Shown: piece after piece, positions 28,101-38,638 of the stretch
How positions within the stretch are numbered: position 1 is the first letter of the stretch
Layout of the letters: every line of letters starts with the position of its first letter
NCBI GenBank assembly: GCA_029718625.1
Contig: CM056381.1
Coordinates: 51,392,157 to 51,456,156, forward strand
Direction of reading: 5' to 3'
DNA: 64,000 nucleotides
Source: Synaphobranchus kaupii
Lineage: Eukaryota; Chordata; Actinopteri; Anguilliformes; Synaphobranchidae
Made by a program: the position numbers and the translations under genes
Notes under the pieces: generated by a model
Told to the model about the DNA's origin: nothing
Databases searched by the model: none
What the model saw: the letters and a program-made list of their open reading frames with translations, nothing else

Positions 28101-28369
28101 TGGGTTAAATGGGTCTGATAACAGAAGTAGATCACCAAAGAGAACCTGTGAGGTAGTGAAATATGTTACAATCCACCACGTATCAAGCTTATGGGATGCA
28201 AATCATATGGCACCGTTTCATGCTTGCCTGGATTCTGCAGAATTATACAGATTTTGCCAGGATTTTGAAACTTAAAAGAAAAGCATTTGAAAACAACATT
28301 TACCAAGTTGCAGCTGTGGCCTTGCATTGCAATTGATTTTTGATGTGGTCTGCTGTTCCATATACACAA

Positions 28370-28371
<2 letters not shown>

Positions 28372-28407
<36 letters not shown>

Positions 28408-28417
28408 GTACATGCAC

Positions 28418-28459
<42 letters not shown>

Positions 28460-28463
28460 ACAC
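28372..28463. repeat. Compound CA microsatellite
   Basis: Two (CA)n blocks separated by ATACGTACATGCACGG, then ending in CATACACACACC. Purely repetitive. Confidence 0.95.
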
Positions 28464-28503
28464 CTTTCAGAAACTAAATTTTGTTTCAGGATGACAAGTG
28501 GCA

Positions 28504-28541
28504 ATGTTGAATGTCTTTGAACATTCAAAGACATTCAACAT
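28504..28541. other. Perfect 18-bp hairpin
   Basis: ATGTTGAATGTCTTTGAA is followed after a 2-nt spacer by its exact reverse complement. This 38-bp near-perfect palindrome can extrude as a cruciform or fold as RNA. It lies 40 bp after the CA repeats and just before a LINE/SINE-like tail. Confidence 0.9.
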
Positions 28542-28554
28542 AGCCAGTTATTTT

Positions 28555-28650
28555 TGTTCTGCTGCTCATCTTGCCAGGTCTCTCTTGCAAAAGAGATTTT
28601 AATCTCAATGAGACTAACCTGGTTAAAAAAAAGGCTAAATAAAATAAAAA
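28555..28650 (+). mobile_element. Retroposon 3' tail fragment
   Basis: The motif CTCTTGCAAAAGAG..TTTTAATCTCAATGAGACTAACCTGGTTAA, followed by an A-rich AAATAAAATAAAA end, matches a 3' tail common to fish LINE and SINE copies, as I remember it. Only the tail is present and the 5' extent is not visible. The family is not certain. Confidence 0.5.
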
Positions 28651-29012
28651 CATTGCCAGTTGTTATCCTGAAAAATCTGATTTGTATGAAAATTGTTTCC
28701 TATTCACATTATTTATATACGTGCACACACACACAATATATAATACAGTATGTATATAATTTTCTATATTATTTATATATATATATAATTTTATATATGA
28801 AATCTGTATGAACTTGCCGTGAGGCCATCCTAAAGCCAGAAGCCTAAGGGGTAGGCGGCTCACCACCTCTTCCCTGGAGAGTCCAGCCTTCAGGCCCCGT
28901 AACAAGAGCAGCACCACATCTAGGCTCTGTATTTCTTTCTGTTTGAAGTCAGTGTGCACAATTTTCTGTAGCCACGACCAAAACGTATTTATAAAAGCTA
29001 CTGGGGTCAGAC

Positions 29013-29612
29013 TGTTATGGCTTAGTACTGAACTGGACCCAAACGCAAGACTCTGAGACAGACTCGATGTAAACTCCACCAGGGAGTGAATTTATTTGAC
29101 ACGGCGAGGCAGGAAAAGAGCAAACAAAAATGGGGAAACTAAAAGTGACAGACTGGAAATGGGGTTGGTGAACTAAGAGCTGGGCAGGTGAGGAGTCAGA
29201 GCTGGAGCGGGCAAAACAGGAGGCAGGCTGGGCGGGCTGGAGTAAGGAACAGAAAACAAACAGGTTATGCCAAGCAGAGAGACAAACAAACTGGCTGGGA
29301 GAATCACAAGACAGAGCTGAGACAACGAACTGGCGAAGAGGCAGTCAAACAAGGGAACGTAAATAAGGAGGGGAACAGGTGAGAAGACTAATTGAATAAT
29401 ACAAGAGTGAGGAATGTGTGCGAGAGGGAGAGTGATAGGCTAATGATAAGGGGCGAAAACAAGGAACTAAATGGGGAACCACTCCCAGCCTGCAACGAAC
29501 ACAGAAACGAGACAAACAGGGTAAACTGAAAAACACGACATGAAACATGAGGAATGGGGAAAACTAAAGAAACGAAAGGGAGGTGGACTGGAGGGAAACG
29601 GCGGATGTTACA
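29013..29612. mobile_element. Solo LTR, 600 bp
   Basis: The element begins TGTTATGG and ends ATGTTACA, the TG..CA termini of LTRs. It is flanked by the identical pentamer CAGAC on both sides (29008-29012 and 29613-29617), as left by retroviral-type integrases. No internal coding region is attached, so it is a solo LTR produced by LTR-LTR recombination, or possibly a short LTR-like element. The interior is purine-rich on the plus strand. Its orientation is not determined. Confidence 0.75.
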
Positions 29613-30169
29613 CAGACAACTCTTTGACAGTATCCCCAAATGGATTCTGCACCTCAACAGCAAGCAGGTTCTCCAAATGTCACCACCAAGTAGGCTACCT
29701 ATACAAGAATGAAAACAGTTGTAGATTACAAATTACTGTTCGCTAAAATATTTATCTCTTCATCCACCAGTGTTGGGGTCAATTCCATTTTAACTTCAGT
29801 CATTTCACAAATTACTATTGAAATTTTAACACATTTACCAATGTTTATGCTCTAAAATTTGTTGATACTATTATTTTTGGGCATAAATCCTTTTACTGGC
29901 TGGCTTGAAGAGCTGGAAGAGCCCACTATTAATTTTACATCACAGCAGTTGTCCAATGTGCTTGATGTTTTCATTTTGGAGAGGTGGCCCCTGGTGCTCT
30001 TGATTGGCTCATTGTCCTTATTGGTTAGGTGTGGATGTGTCTTTATTTTGCTATGTTTTGTTTTGGTGTTTTGTATGTGTGGCCTTGCCCCTTTGTGGTG
30101 GCTTGTGCTGTTTAGAATACAAGAAAAACTTATCACAAACAGGAGAACACCCATGCCAATCCCTTAGGT
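29613..30169. other. Intergenic sequence
   Basis: No gene or repeat supported. A 100-codon frame on each strand around 29855-30165 has no recognisable motif. Confidence 0.4.
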
Positions 30170-30990
30170 AATCATTTTTATTTTATTTCAAACCAAACAA
30201 CATCAAAATAAACAGGCATACAACAAAAAACGAAAACTCACAATTTGTTCTTGTTTGAGTGAAAAGAAAATTTGTATTTTTCCAAGCGGCAGGCCAAGAT
30301 AAATCATTTGGGTGGTTGCAGAGGTCCGTGGCCCATTTTTGGGTACAGTTCTGAAATAACAGGTCTGTTTTGCAATTGAATATATTGTACAAATTAGTCA
30401 CAATGTTTTTCCTAGGCCAATTATTAACTGCCAGTGAGATGTTGCACCGACACTGTTTTTGCCATAGTATGGTTCAAAGTTGCATAATTTTAAATAATTG
30501 ACTTTGGAAGGGGAGTTTTTCAATAATGATCTCTGTAAGTGTATTATAGGTTCTATTACTTGCCTCGAATAGGTGCTATTACTTGCCTCAAATTTTGTCT
30601 CTGCTCTCATATTGGTCAGTTTAAAGTTTTCTTAATAACAGGAAATTTTTCATTATTCCATAATGGGTGATCCAGAGACTGTGTGGTGTCAATAATATAT
30701 TTAAAGTCAGAGGACTATATTGTTATATTTGCTTAAGCCATGTTAGGGAAATATGAGCTTCCCAGTCAAACATCAAGTTGTTTTTAAGATTTCTCTTTTG
30801 ACCCAACCATTTTGTACTCTTATGGTAAACCACTTTTGGCTTTGCCAGATAATAGTCATAAAAGTTAGGCAGGTTTAGGCCACCTTCATTGATAGCCCTG
30901 ATTAATTCATGCTTTTTGAATTTTTTGAGTTGAATTTTTAAATCTGACCCTTTTTTCATGCCTTCACATCTTCCCAAAATGATACACAGA
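30170..30990 (-). pseudogene. L1-like LINE ORF2 C-terminal relic
   Basis: Minus-strand frames include GGLNLPNFYDYYLAKPKV with KKHELIRAINE just before it (30723-30977). This is the conserved region downstream of the RT in L1/Tx1-type ORF2 proteins, usually seen as GGLxLPNFKxYYxAA. A second piece (30398-30610) contains LKLCNFEPYYGKN. The pieces are in different frames and carry stops, so the element is dead. The lower end near 30180 is A/T-rich and may be the 3' end. In a live element this protein provides reverse transcription and endonuclease functions for target-primed insertion. Confidence 0.7.
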
Positions 30991-31041
30991 TACCATGGCG
31001 GGGGTTGCGAGAGGCTGGCAAGAGCCGTCTTAGCTCTATAC

Positions 31042-31800
31042 CAGGGGTGCCCATACTTGGTCCCGTGTGTATGCTGTGTGTAGGACCCCTGTGTATGCTG
31101 GTTTTCCTTCCAACCACAATTGCAATCCCAGAATTTTAACGAGCTGTTAATGTTTCTTAATTAGCTGCTTTTCATGTTTTGAGGGACTGCAAGCCGCATT
31201 ATGTCAGAAATAGCTGTGCATGCCATGAAGAATAAAAGTCCCATGTCCACATTGTGTTTATTGTGCTAAATTACAAACAATTGCATAAAAAGAGGTACAA
31301 AATTTTTTAACTGATCAAATTAAAGATTGAGGTGAATCAATAGGCTCCTTATTGGTGAAAATGTGGACACTTGGCCACGAAAACTAACCATAGGTAGATT
31401 AGAATTCAAAGACAAAGCAAATGACAAGAAGCCAAACCTGCATTGTGCTAATACATTTATGGAAAAATTATGAAAGAACTTGTGTTCAACAACCTAATTA
31501 GGAGCCTATTTATTCACCTCAGTCTTTAATTTAATCAGTTAAAAAAATTGTTACCTCTTTCTATATAATTGTTTGTAATTTAGCACAATAAGCACAATGC
31601 GAACATTGGACTTTTATCCTTCATGGCATGGACAGCTATTTCTCACATAATGTGGCTTAAGAGGGTAAATAATCCCTCAAAAAATGAAAAGCACCTAATT
31701 AAGAAAAATTAACGGCTTGTTAAAATGCTGGGATTGCAGTTGTGGTTGGAACGAAAACCAGCATACTCAGGGCCTCCAGGACCGAGTTTGGGCACCACTG
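31042..31800. mobile_element. Fold-back hAT MITE with perfect 8-bp TSD
   Basis: The ends CAGGGGTGCCCA and TGGGCACCACTG are inverted copies, and similarity continues through most of both halves (AACCACAATTGCAATCCCAG and TTTCTTAATTAG near the left, their complements near the right). The element can fold into a long hairpin. The octamer CTCTATAC flanks both ends (31034-31041 and 31801-31808), assigning it to the hAT superfamily. It has no coding capacity. The central arms carry TTTTTTAACTGATCAAATTA-type sequence in inverted orientation. Confidence 0.93.
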
Positions 31801-31808
31801 CTCTATAC

Positions 31809-32384
31809 TGTAGCTAATACTTCATTAATCGGCACTGAAAGTTAAAGAATAGCAAGGCAATTGATATTGACAAATGAATCTTGGCCTCTGAGGCAATATT
31901 AAAGAGGTTATGTAAGTAACTTCGCTATCTTTAGCAACATAGGCTGCATTAATCAATGTTTTTTTTTTTGCCAGAATAACCAGCATAGACAAGAGAACTG
32001 GGGTGACTACGTTCCCCGTCCTCCTGAAAACGCGTTCTGACGCGTGAACTTGTGGCCCAGACACACAAGTATTTGCGGGTCACTTATAGCCATCAACGGA
32101 AAACAGGGTCCATTGTATTTCCACCAGAGATGTCTTCCTCTCAATTACAGCCTCATGCAAATATGCAGCAGGCTCAGATTGTGATCTGTCCTCTATGCTA
32201 ATGGAAGGCCTGGCTACAGCCTGGCTGAGGCTTTTTCCCCCATGATGAAATAAAGGTCTGCGCATTCCCTTCCTCTCCCTCTTAATCTCCCTCCCCCTCC
32301 CTGATGGCCACCTGACTTGCAGCTGGTGTCCTTCCCAGTGCGGTCATTTCTGCCTCTATTTTACTCTTTTTTTTATCCAAAGAG
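31809..32384. other. Unique sequence with possible regulatory content
   Basis: No gene is supported. The GC-mixed, low-repeat segment 32090-32290 contains an octamer motif ATGCAAAT (about 32155) within CCTCATGCAAATATGCAGCA and resembles a conserved noncoding element, but conservation cannot be judged from one sequence. Confidence 0.35.
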
Positions 32385-32472
32385 CTATCGTGGTTGCCGC
32401 GGTGGTGGGACTGAGGAACGTGCAATTTCGCATCAACCTCCCACAGAGAATCACTGTCATGTTTTGCACCTG
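32385..32472 (+). CDS. Weak candidate exon, gene not recognised
   Basis: An 88-nt segment follows a strong pyrimidine tract (TACTCTTTTTTTTATCCAAAGAG) and ends at a possible donor (CACCTG|GTCAGT). With two leading bases completing a codon, the frame reads IVVAAVVGLRNVQFRINLPQ then RITVMFCT, with many G/C third positions. Its entry phase would fit the one base carried out of the candidate exon at 16880-16943. The donor is non-ideal and the frame stays open to a stop at about 32534, so it could also be a terminal exon or chance. No family recognised. Confidence 0.25.
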
Positions 32473-32856
32473 GTCAGTATTCCAGTTTTATGTCCGTCAT
32501 AAGCTCACTGCCCTCTTCAAATATTCTCTTTGATCAGAGTACAAGGAGGAGGGAGGAGCTGGTCACCGACCTCTCCCCTGACAGGAGATCTGTAAAATCA
32601 TTGACCGATTTCAATTAGATGTTTATCAATGAGTCAGACAGTCCTGCAAAAATGAACCAAAAACAATAATTTTAACTTTAAATCATCATTACAGCTTGAA
32701 AAACTGAATAAATCAGATGATATACACATGTCACACACTCATTTTACCTAATTTAAGACGTGACGTTTTATTAATTTATTTTTCAGTTATATAGTCAGGT
32801 CTGTCATTAGCCTTTAGCCTACAAGCCTTTATTAATTTAGTTAGCATTATGAGGTT

Positions 32857-33316
32857 ATGCTCTGGGAACCCGAGTTCAACCTTCTTGAGTGCTCTCATTC
32901 AAGCGCAACTGTGAGAAAATGCACTGATGATAGCGCAGCGGACTCTGAGGGCACACTCTGTCTGTCGATTATTTTCCTGCACCGGGTTTATAACTCCCAG
33001 GTTGAGGTTGCGGTCAAAGCAGCTCTACCACGGCAAATTCAGTGTCCTGATGGAAGCTGCAATGTTGGCAGTGCTGTCGGTTGTCATAGCAGACAGCTTA
33101 TTTCATCTAAATATCAGCCTATGGCCTCGTGGAGTGCGGTCTCAGCAGTGGGGTATTCTGGGAGACATCCTCGTCTGTAAACACTTTGAATATAGCTTCC
33201 AGTCCTGTGCAATAAAATGCACTGTTAATGACATCTACGGTGTCATGTCGGCGGCTGACCACATGTCTGTAGTAAAGGAAAAGCTTTCTTCTCCAGACAC
33301 ACATACATACTCGTGA
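32857..33316 (+). other. Open but unassigned segment
   Basis: Two overlapping plus-strand frames are open (107 codons at 32857-33180 and 129 codons at 32927-33316). The second includes the hydrophobic stretch MEAAMLAVLSVVIADSLFHL. An acceptor-like AACTCCCAG at about 33001 precedes part of it. The low stop density in two frames reflects GC content, and no domain is recognised. It is listed so that it can be tested, not as a gene call. Confidence 0.2.
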
Positions 33317-34339
33317 GTGTTTTCTCGGTTGCCTAAATCCGGTATGGCTTTTTGGGAGAAATGTTTTCTCTTGGGCAGCTCATACTGAGGATCAAGTGTT
33401 TGAATCATGTCTTTGATGTGGAAGGAGATAATTTCCTTTGCTGTGTATCTCACACACGTTCTGTATTTTAGGCTGCCCCTATTATGTTTGGTGTTTCTTG
33501 CAAAGGCCCTCATGATAGTTGGGTGTGTCCAGGGCTGGGAAGAAGATGACGACAACAGCGCTACTGATGTAGATAGCTCTGTGGTGCTCTGTGAAACAGA
33601 TTCCGCATCCATGCTGCTGTCAATGTGCGGATTCTCAGCTGTTTCCAGCTCTTGCTGTTATTATTTTTAAAACAAATCCTGCAGATTACCTTGTCTACAT
33701 TAGCTGGCTCCCACTTGCCATTGGGTCTGAACCTAAAATGACTCCAAGTTGCCTACTTCTCTAACCCAATGCATAGGGTGTCACGTGCACCAACATCCCA
33801 AAAGGTCGGTCTATGCAACACTCCCCTCAGAAGATGAAGTGTAATTCTATCTGTGGCCACATGCACTGGTAGTGGTGCTATTACACATTTTGATTGGACA
33901 AACAGCTCTTACAATTTGGTAAAATAAATACACAATGGAGTAGACAGTTTTTTGATGGTATTCTAAAGCACACCTTTTGGTGTTTTTAAAAAATCCTGAA
34001 AGATACCATATTTCCGAGATACCGTCTAATCCTGCAGGCAATCAGGTTGTTAAACCATTTTTTTTTACTTGATACAAGAGAGCTTTCTTAGGATGTAGTT
34101 ACCCCTAAGAAATATTGTCATCTTAATTGTATTTATTTTTCCTCATACTGAAATAGGTAAACCTAACCACCTAGATAGGTTACATTTAAAAAAATTATAT
34201 ATTTTTTACTTTTTTCATAACCTGTATTAGATTCATTTATCTAGTTCTATTTTATTTTACTGCCCTCAATGCAACTGACTTTACATAAATACATTACATA
34301 ATTACATAAATAATTTGAAAGTGTAAGTTCTTATTTTCT
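33317..34339. other. Intergenic sequence
   Basis: No gene is supported. It becomes very AT-rich from about 34050. Confidence 0.4.
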
Positions 34340-34630
34340 CAAGTTTACCTTATACCCTCAGAACTATCCAAAAACCCTTGTCAGCCATTGGACTGCTGAT
34401 TTCTCCTCTCTTATGTACATGGAAATATCACCTGCGTAGAGCGATATTTTTGAAGTTCTATCCTTAATTAATAAGCCTATCATTTGTGGCGTTGATCTCA
34501 CCTCTAAGCCAAGTATTCTATTGCTAAGTTGAATAAAAAGGATAGAGGGCACCCTTGTTCTGTTCCATGGCATAGTATGGTTGGGATCTAATGCTATTGG
34601 TTGTTACACTTGCTTGGGGATGCATATAGG
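34340..34630 (-). pseudogene. L1-like LINE reverse-transcriptase relic
   Basis: The minus-strand frame includes LEVRSTPQMIGLLIKDRTSK followed by SLYAGDISMYI. The latter is the degenerate form of the RT catalytic box, normally YADD, here with glycine replacing the first aspartate. The stretch just upstream (VPSILFIQLSNRIL) corresponds to the LSPLLFNLAIE motif. It probably belongs to the same LINE family and strand as 30170-30990. The separation of about 3.4 kb means either a disrupted single copy or two fragments. It is catalytically dead as read. Confidence 0.72.
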
Positions 34631-36390
34631 CCTATAGCATTCTAATTCAATGTTGAAATGTATCTCAAAGACCATACTCAGTCTAGATTTCAGCTTTTCT
34701 CTGAACAGGTCAGCTTAAATAAATAGTGGTTGGAAGAAAGCCCTTGATATAAGGCTATGCCTACATCTCTAATGCGATTCTTTGGATCTGCTCTATAAAA
34801 AAGGTACATTAAGCGAGCAGAATACTGCCTGGTAATCATTTAGCCATTAGCTCTAAGGGGATATGACTTATGATGTATTTTTCCCTATTTCATGCTGATC
34901 CCTTTGTTACAATGCTTGAACAATAAAGTGATTAAGATATTTTTTGGACGTGCTGCATACATCTTGTATAATTATCTTTTACCTTGGCTCCCTCTGTGTA
35001 TTTTTGTTGGTTTACTTTTGTTAAGTTATTTTTTTCCTACACTTTTCGCTGAGCTACAAACAATTTTGGTCTCTGAACTCATGTGTTGCTCTTCTTTTAA
35101 TTATTCAGTTCAGTTTATTTACTTATTTTGCATCTTGTTTCTGTCTCTCGCTGTGTATGTGTCTGTTTTGTGTGCGTGTGTTTGCAATGCAATAGATTTT
35201 TTAGGAGGAAACCCTAAAAATATATAAAAACATACAGAATGGTGAGACTTTAAATGAATAAGTATATGATGAATTTTAATGAATATATAATATTGATATA
35301 TGTTTTTAATATTTATTGAACTGTGTCTACATATGCTGCGTACGGTATGAAAAAGGGAAGATTTTAGAAATGCCTTGTAGTACCAATGTTTTTCCACCAG
35401 GGTGTAATTTAACTACTTTGGAAAATGGCAGCTGAGCAGCTGGAAAGCTGTTTCACATTCGCTGATGATAATTGCCCTGATTTGTTTGTGATCTGCAAAC
35501 CTATTAGAACTTTAAAAGTATAAATGCTAAAGGGTTGTCATTTTGTTCTGTCAACGTACTTCTGTGAACTGCATTAGTACGCTTGGTCTGTCTTTCATCC
35601 TAGTAATCCGAGTTGACATGGAAGATCGCAGATTGATTGTGCAATAGACAAAGGCACTCAAAATAGGTTCAGCTTGTACCCTGTACCCAGTCTGAGCTGA
35701 CTGCCAGATATGTGGCGAGGGTTATTCTGATTTCTCCAGTTCAAAAAGGTTACTCTCCTCAAAGACAATTGTTCGATCACAGACATCTTGATTATGACAC
35801 CATAAAATCAATACTCAATACTTCATAAATAATTATTTTGAATATTTTTCATATCATGTTTAGCTTTAATGACTTTCACACTTGCTTGGCATTTGGTTGA
35901 AAAATGTGTGCACTGTTAAGTGTCAAGTGGTTTAGAACACCAAAAGTGGTGCCAACTAGGCTGGCACCAATTCAGGGCTCTGAAACACCAAATTAGAGTG
36001 AATATATATATATATACTATATTGAAAATTGATAGTCTCCTTGGGGTTTTTGCAACACTATTGACATTTTTCCCTGATAATGGGCGTTAGAGAGAAGACA
36101 CAAGGTAAACGTGTCGTTATTTGCATATTCATGAATAAATTCAGTTTGTTTAGTTTGAATACATTTAAATGACCATATTACCCAGCATGTACTTTTAAAA
36201 GATAAATATCAAGGTTTTCAGTTCCTCAAGGCTCTTCAAGGAACAGTTCTGTGATCAGAACACCCTTTCTTTATAAAACATTTGATAAGAGGTTAATTCA
36301 ATACTCAAACAGAATTAATAACTTCAGAGAGGGTTACAGATGCACAACTGTGGATGCAAACATTTAAACTATGAATATTTTAATAAACAA
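34631..36390. other. Intergenic sequence
   Basis: No supported gene. A hydrophobic 111-codon frame at 34892-35227 is typical of T-rich noncoding DNA. A short AT microsatellite lies at 36001-36016. Confidence 0.4.
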
Positions 36391-36540
36391 TATACTGTCA
36401 TGGGTCACCCTTTTTTCCCATGCGGTCGTTTTCCTCAGTGGCCACGCGAGGGCGCTGCCCTTTTGGTGGATGCTTGCTCCGCCCTACTTTGATTGCGGAG
36501 CTTCTGTCAGCGTCCACACCTGTGCGTGGTCACCTTGGAG

Positions 36541-36550
36541 CTATATAAGC
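36541..36550 (+). promoter_or_regulatory. TATA box of the outer LTR
   Basis: CTATATAAGC lies about 145 bp inside the LTR, after GC-rich upstream sequence. The inner LTR has the equivalent in inverted orientation (CTTATAAAG near 41478). Conservation of the box in both copies supports it as the LTR core promoter and gives the LTR orientation. Confidence 0.6.
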
Positions 36551-37446
36551 CTCCCGTTTCCTTCATTCGGGGTTTCCATATTGATTGTCTGTTGATTTGA
36601 ACTGTGGTGTATTGTCTGTGCTGTTTTGTGTGCGGTATTATTTTGCCCTTTTAATGTTTAGCCAGTATGATTATTTGGTCTAGGTTTTTAAGGAGACCGT
36701 TTTGCTCCGTTGTGCTTTATTGGAGTTTTGCAGGACTCGCCTATGTGGAAGTAGCTATTAGGACTCGTCCCCCCTGGCGTACCTGCCTATGTGGATGTAG
36801 TTATTAGGATCCTTCCCCCCTGGCTCTTTTCTGTCCTCGCTTCCTGGTTTTTCCTTTTTAGTCCGTTGCCTAGATTTTTTGCCTTTCTATGTCTCTTTCT
36901 CCTCTCTCTGTCTGCTTTCTTCCATGAAAGTGAGAGGAGTCTGTGTTTGTGTGTATCTGTATAGTAGTTTCTTACTAAGAGACAGGGCGTTTTTATCTTA
37001 CTAACTTTAGGGCTTTATTTATTCTTAAAGGCAGGGCGGTTATTTTCGATTAAGTTTGCGTTGGTCTTTTGGTCGGTGGATGTCTAGTGCAGCTGTCCTA
37101 TTCGTCCTTTTTTCCTGCGGGACGATTTTGTTCGGAATTGTAGTTCTGTTCGTTCTCCAGGGATGTCTCTCCTTATATGGAGCTTGGGCGATGTTGTGGA
37201 CATGTTTGTGTGTGACTGCGCGTTTCTGAAAGTAGCCTTGGAACGTTAGCTCTCTGTTCCTTCGCCTCGTTACATTTTCCTTTACTGAGAGGCTAGGGCT
37301 GTAATGGGGCGTGAGGTAGGAGGAGCCAAACGCAGCAAGGGGATTCTTTAAGGCCACTAAGGCGGGAAACCCCGCAGATAAGGGAGAAGACAAGACAAGG
37401 AACACACACACACCACAGCTACAGACTGGCTCACTGTTACACACCA

Positions 37447-37905
37447 ATGAGTAGAAGCACAAACGCCTGGTTTCACAACAAGAAACCCAAACAAGGCGAA
37501 AGGGAACAAAGGACTACTACCCCATACGTCTACGAGCTAAGTAACTAATAAACGAGCCGGAAATAACAAACGCCCTGTCTCGGAAACGAGACGCATAAGA
37601 ACAGGCGAGTAGCATAATGGCACAAATACACACCAACGTACCGAAGCTACGAACCGGCACACTGTAACATGCAATTGAGTAGAAGCACAAATGCCTGATT
37701 TCACAACAAGAAATCCAAACAAGGCAAAGGGGAACAAAGAACTGCTACCCCATGCTTCCACGTGCTAAGTAATTAAACGGCCAGCAATAATAAACGCCCT
37801 GCCTCAGTAATGAGGCGCAAGAATAGGCAAGTAGCATAAAAGGTACACATCAAACACACAACCAACAAACACTGAAAACTAATACTCATTAGTATAGGAG
37901 GAGGC
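37447..37905. repeat. 229-bp tandem subrepeat in the inner LTR
   Basis: The units start TGAGTAGAAGCACAAACGCC at about 37447 and TGAGTAGAAGCACAAATGCC at about 37676, and continue in parallel through AACAAGAAA..CCAAACAAGG to the AGGCGAGTAGCATAA segment. They are about 10-15% diverged by eye. Confidence 0.85.
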
Positions 37906-38212
37906 GAAGGAACAGATATAACGTTCCGTGGCTACTTCCATAAGCTAGCAGTCACATGCAGAACATAAAGGGGTAAACGCCCGATCTCCCAGGAGGGAGA
38001 AACATTTTACAGGCGAGCCGACGGAGCACCGCAGTCCCATAACTTTACTAGCAGAATGATTAGCTTAAATAGAAAATAAACGCCCTAGCCTCTCAGTAAG
38101 GGAAAATGTAACGAGGTGAAGGAACCGATAATAAATGTTCCAAGGCTTATATAGAGGCTCGCAGTCACACACAAACATGTCCACAACATCGCCCAATCCT
38201 CCCCACAGGAAG

Positions 38213-38516
38213 ACATGCACCGACAGACGAAACAGAACTACAGTTCCGAACAAAATCGTCAAACTCCATATACGGATAAAGACACAAGACATGCACCGAC
38301 AGACGAAACAGAACTACAGTTCCGAACAGAATCGTCAAACTCCATATACGGATAATGGCACAAGACATGCACCGACAGATGAAACAGAACTACAGTTCCG
38401 AACAAAATCGTCAAACTCCATATATGGATAAAGGTACAAGACATGCATCGACAGACGAAATAGAACTAAAGTTCCGAACAAAATCGTCAAACTCCATATA
38501 CGGATAAAGGCACACA
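38213..38516. repeat. 76-bp tandem repeat, four units, in the inner LTR
   Basis: Units start at 38213, 38289, 38365 and 38441, each with ACATGCACCGACAGACGAAA (minor variants). The outer LTR has a single equivalent (around GGGACGATTTTGTTCGGAA, inverted), so the array expanded in the inner copy or its source. Confidence 0.93.
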
Positions 38517-38638
38517 GGGGCGAGAGGACAGCTGCACCGGAATTATCGGTTATCTGACTAATGCAAGCTCAATAGAAAATACTAGCCCTGCCTCTAAGAA
38601 TAAATAGAGCCCTAAAGTCAGTATGATAAAACACCCTG

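Larger units (their letters stand above)
24328..28195. repeat. Tandem segmental duplication, copy 2 (3868 bp)
   Basis: Colinear with copy 1. Three indels explain the changing offset: an 18-bp longer AT tract at 24421 (offset 3885 to 3903), an 8-bp loss near 25225 (to 3895) and a 28-bp loss near 26417 (to 3867). By eye there are roughly 25-30 substitutions across the 3.9 kb, under about 1%. The copies also share the 95-codon and 72-codon frames, but recent duplication alone explains that identity. Confidence 0.97.

Noticed and set aside
28663..29079. 138-codon minus-strand frame
   Set aside because: It overlaps the 5' edge of the solo LTR and an AT-rich tract, with no recognised domain.
34892..35227. 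111-codon hydrophobic frame that looks like a membrane protein
   Set aside because: T-rich DNA produces Leu/Phe/Val runs, and there is no coding composition or splice context.
37040..38444. Several 60-140 codon frames in the 37-38 kb region
   Set aside because: They lie within solo LTRs and tandem subrepeats and are not genes.
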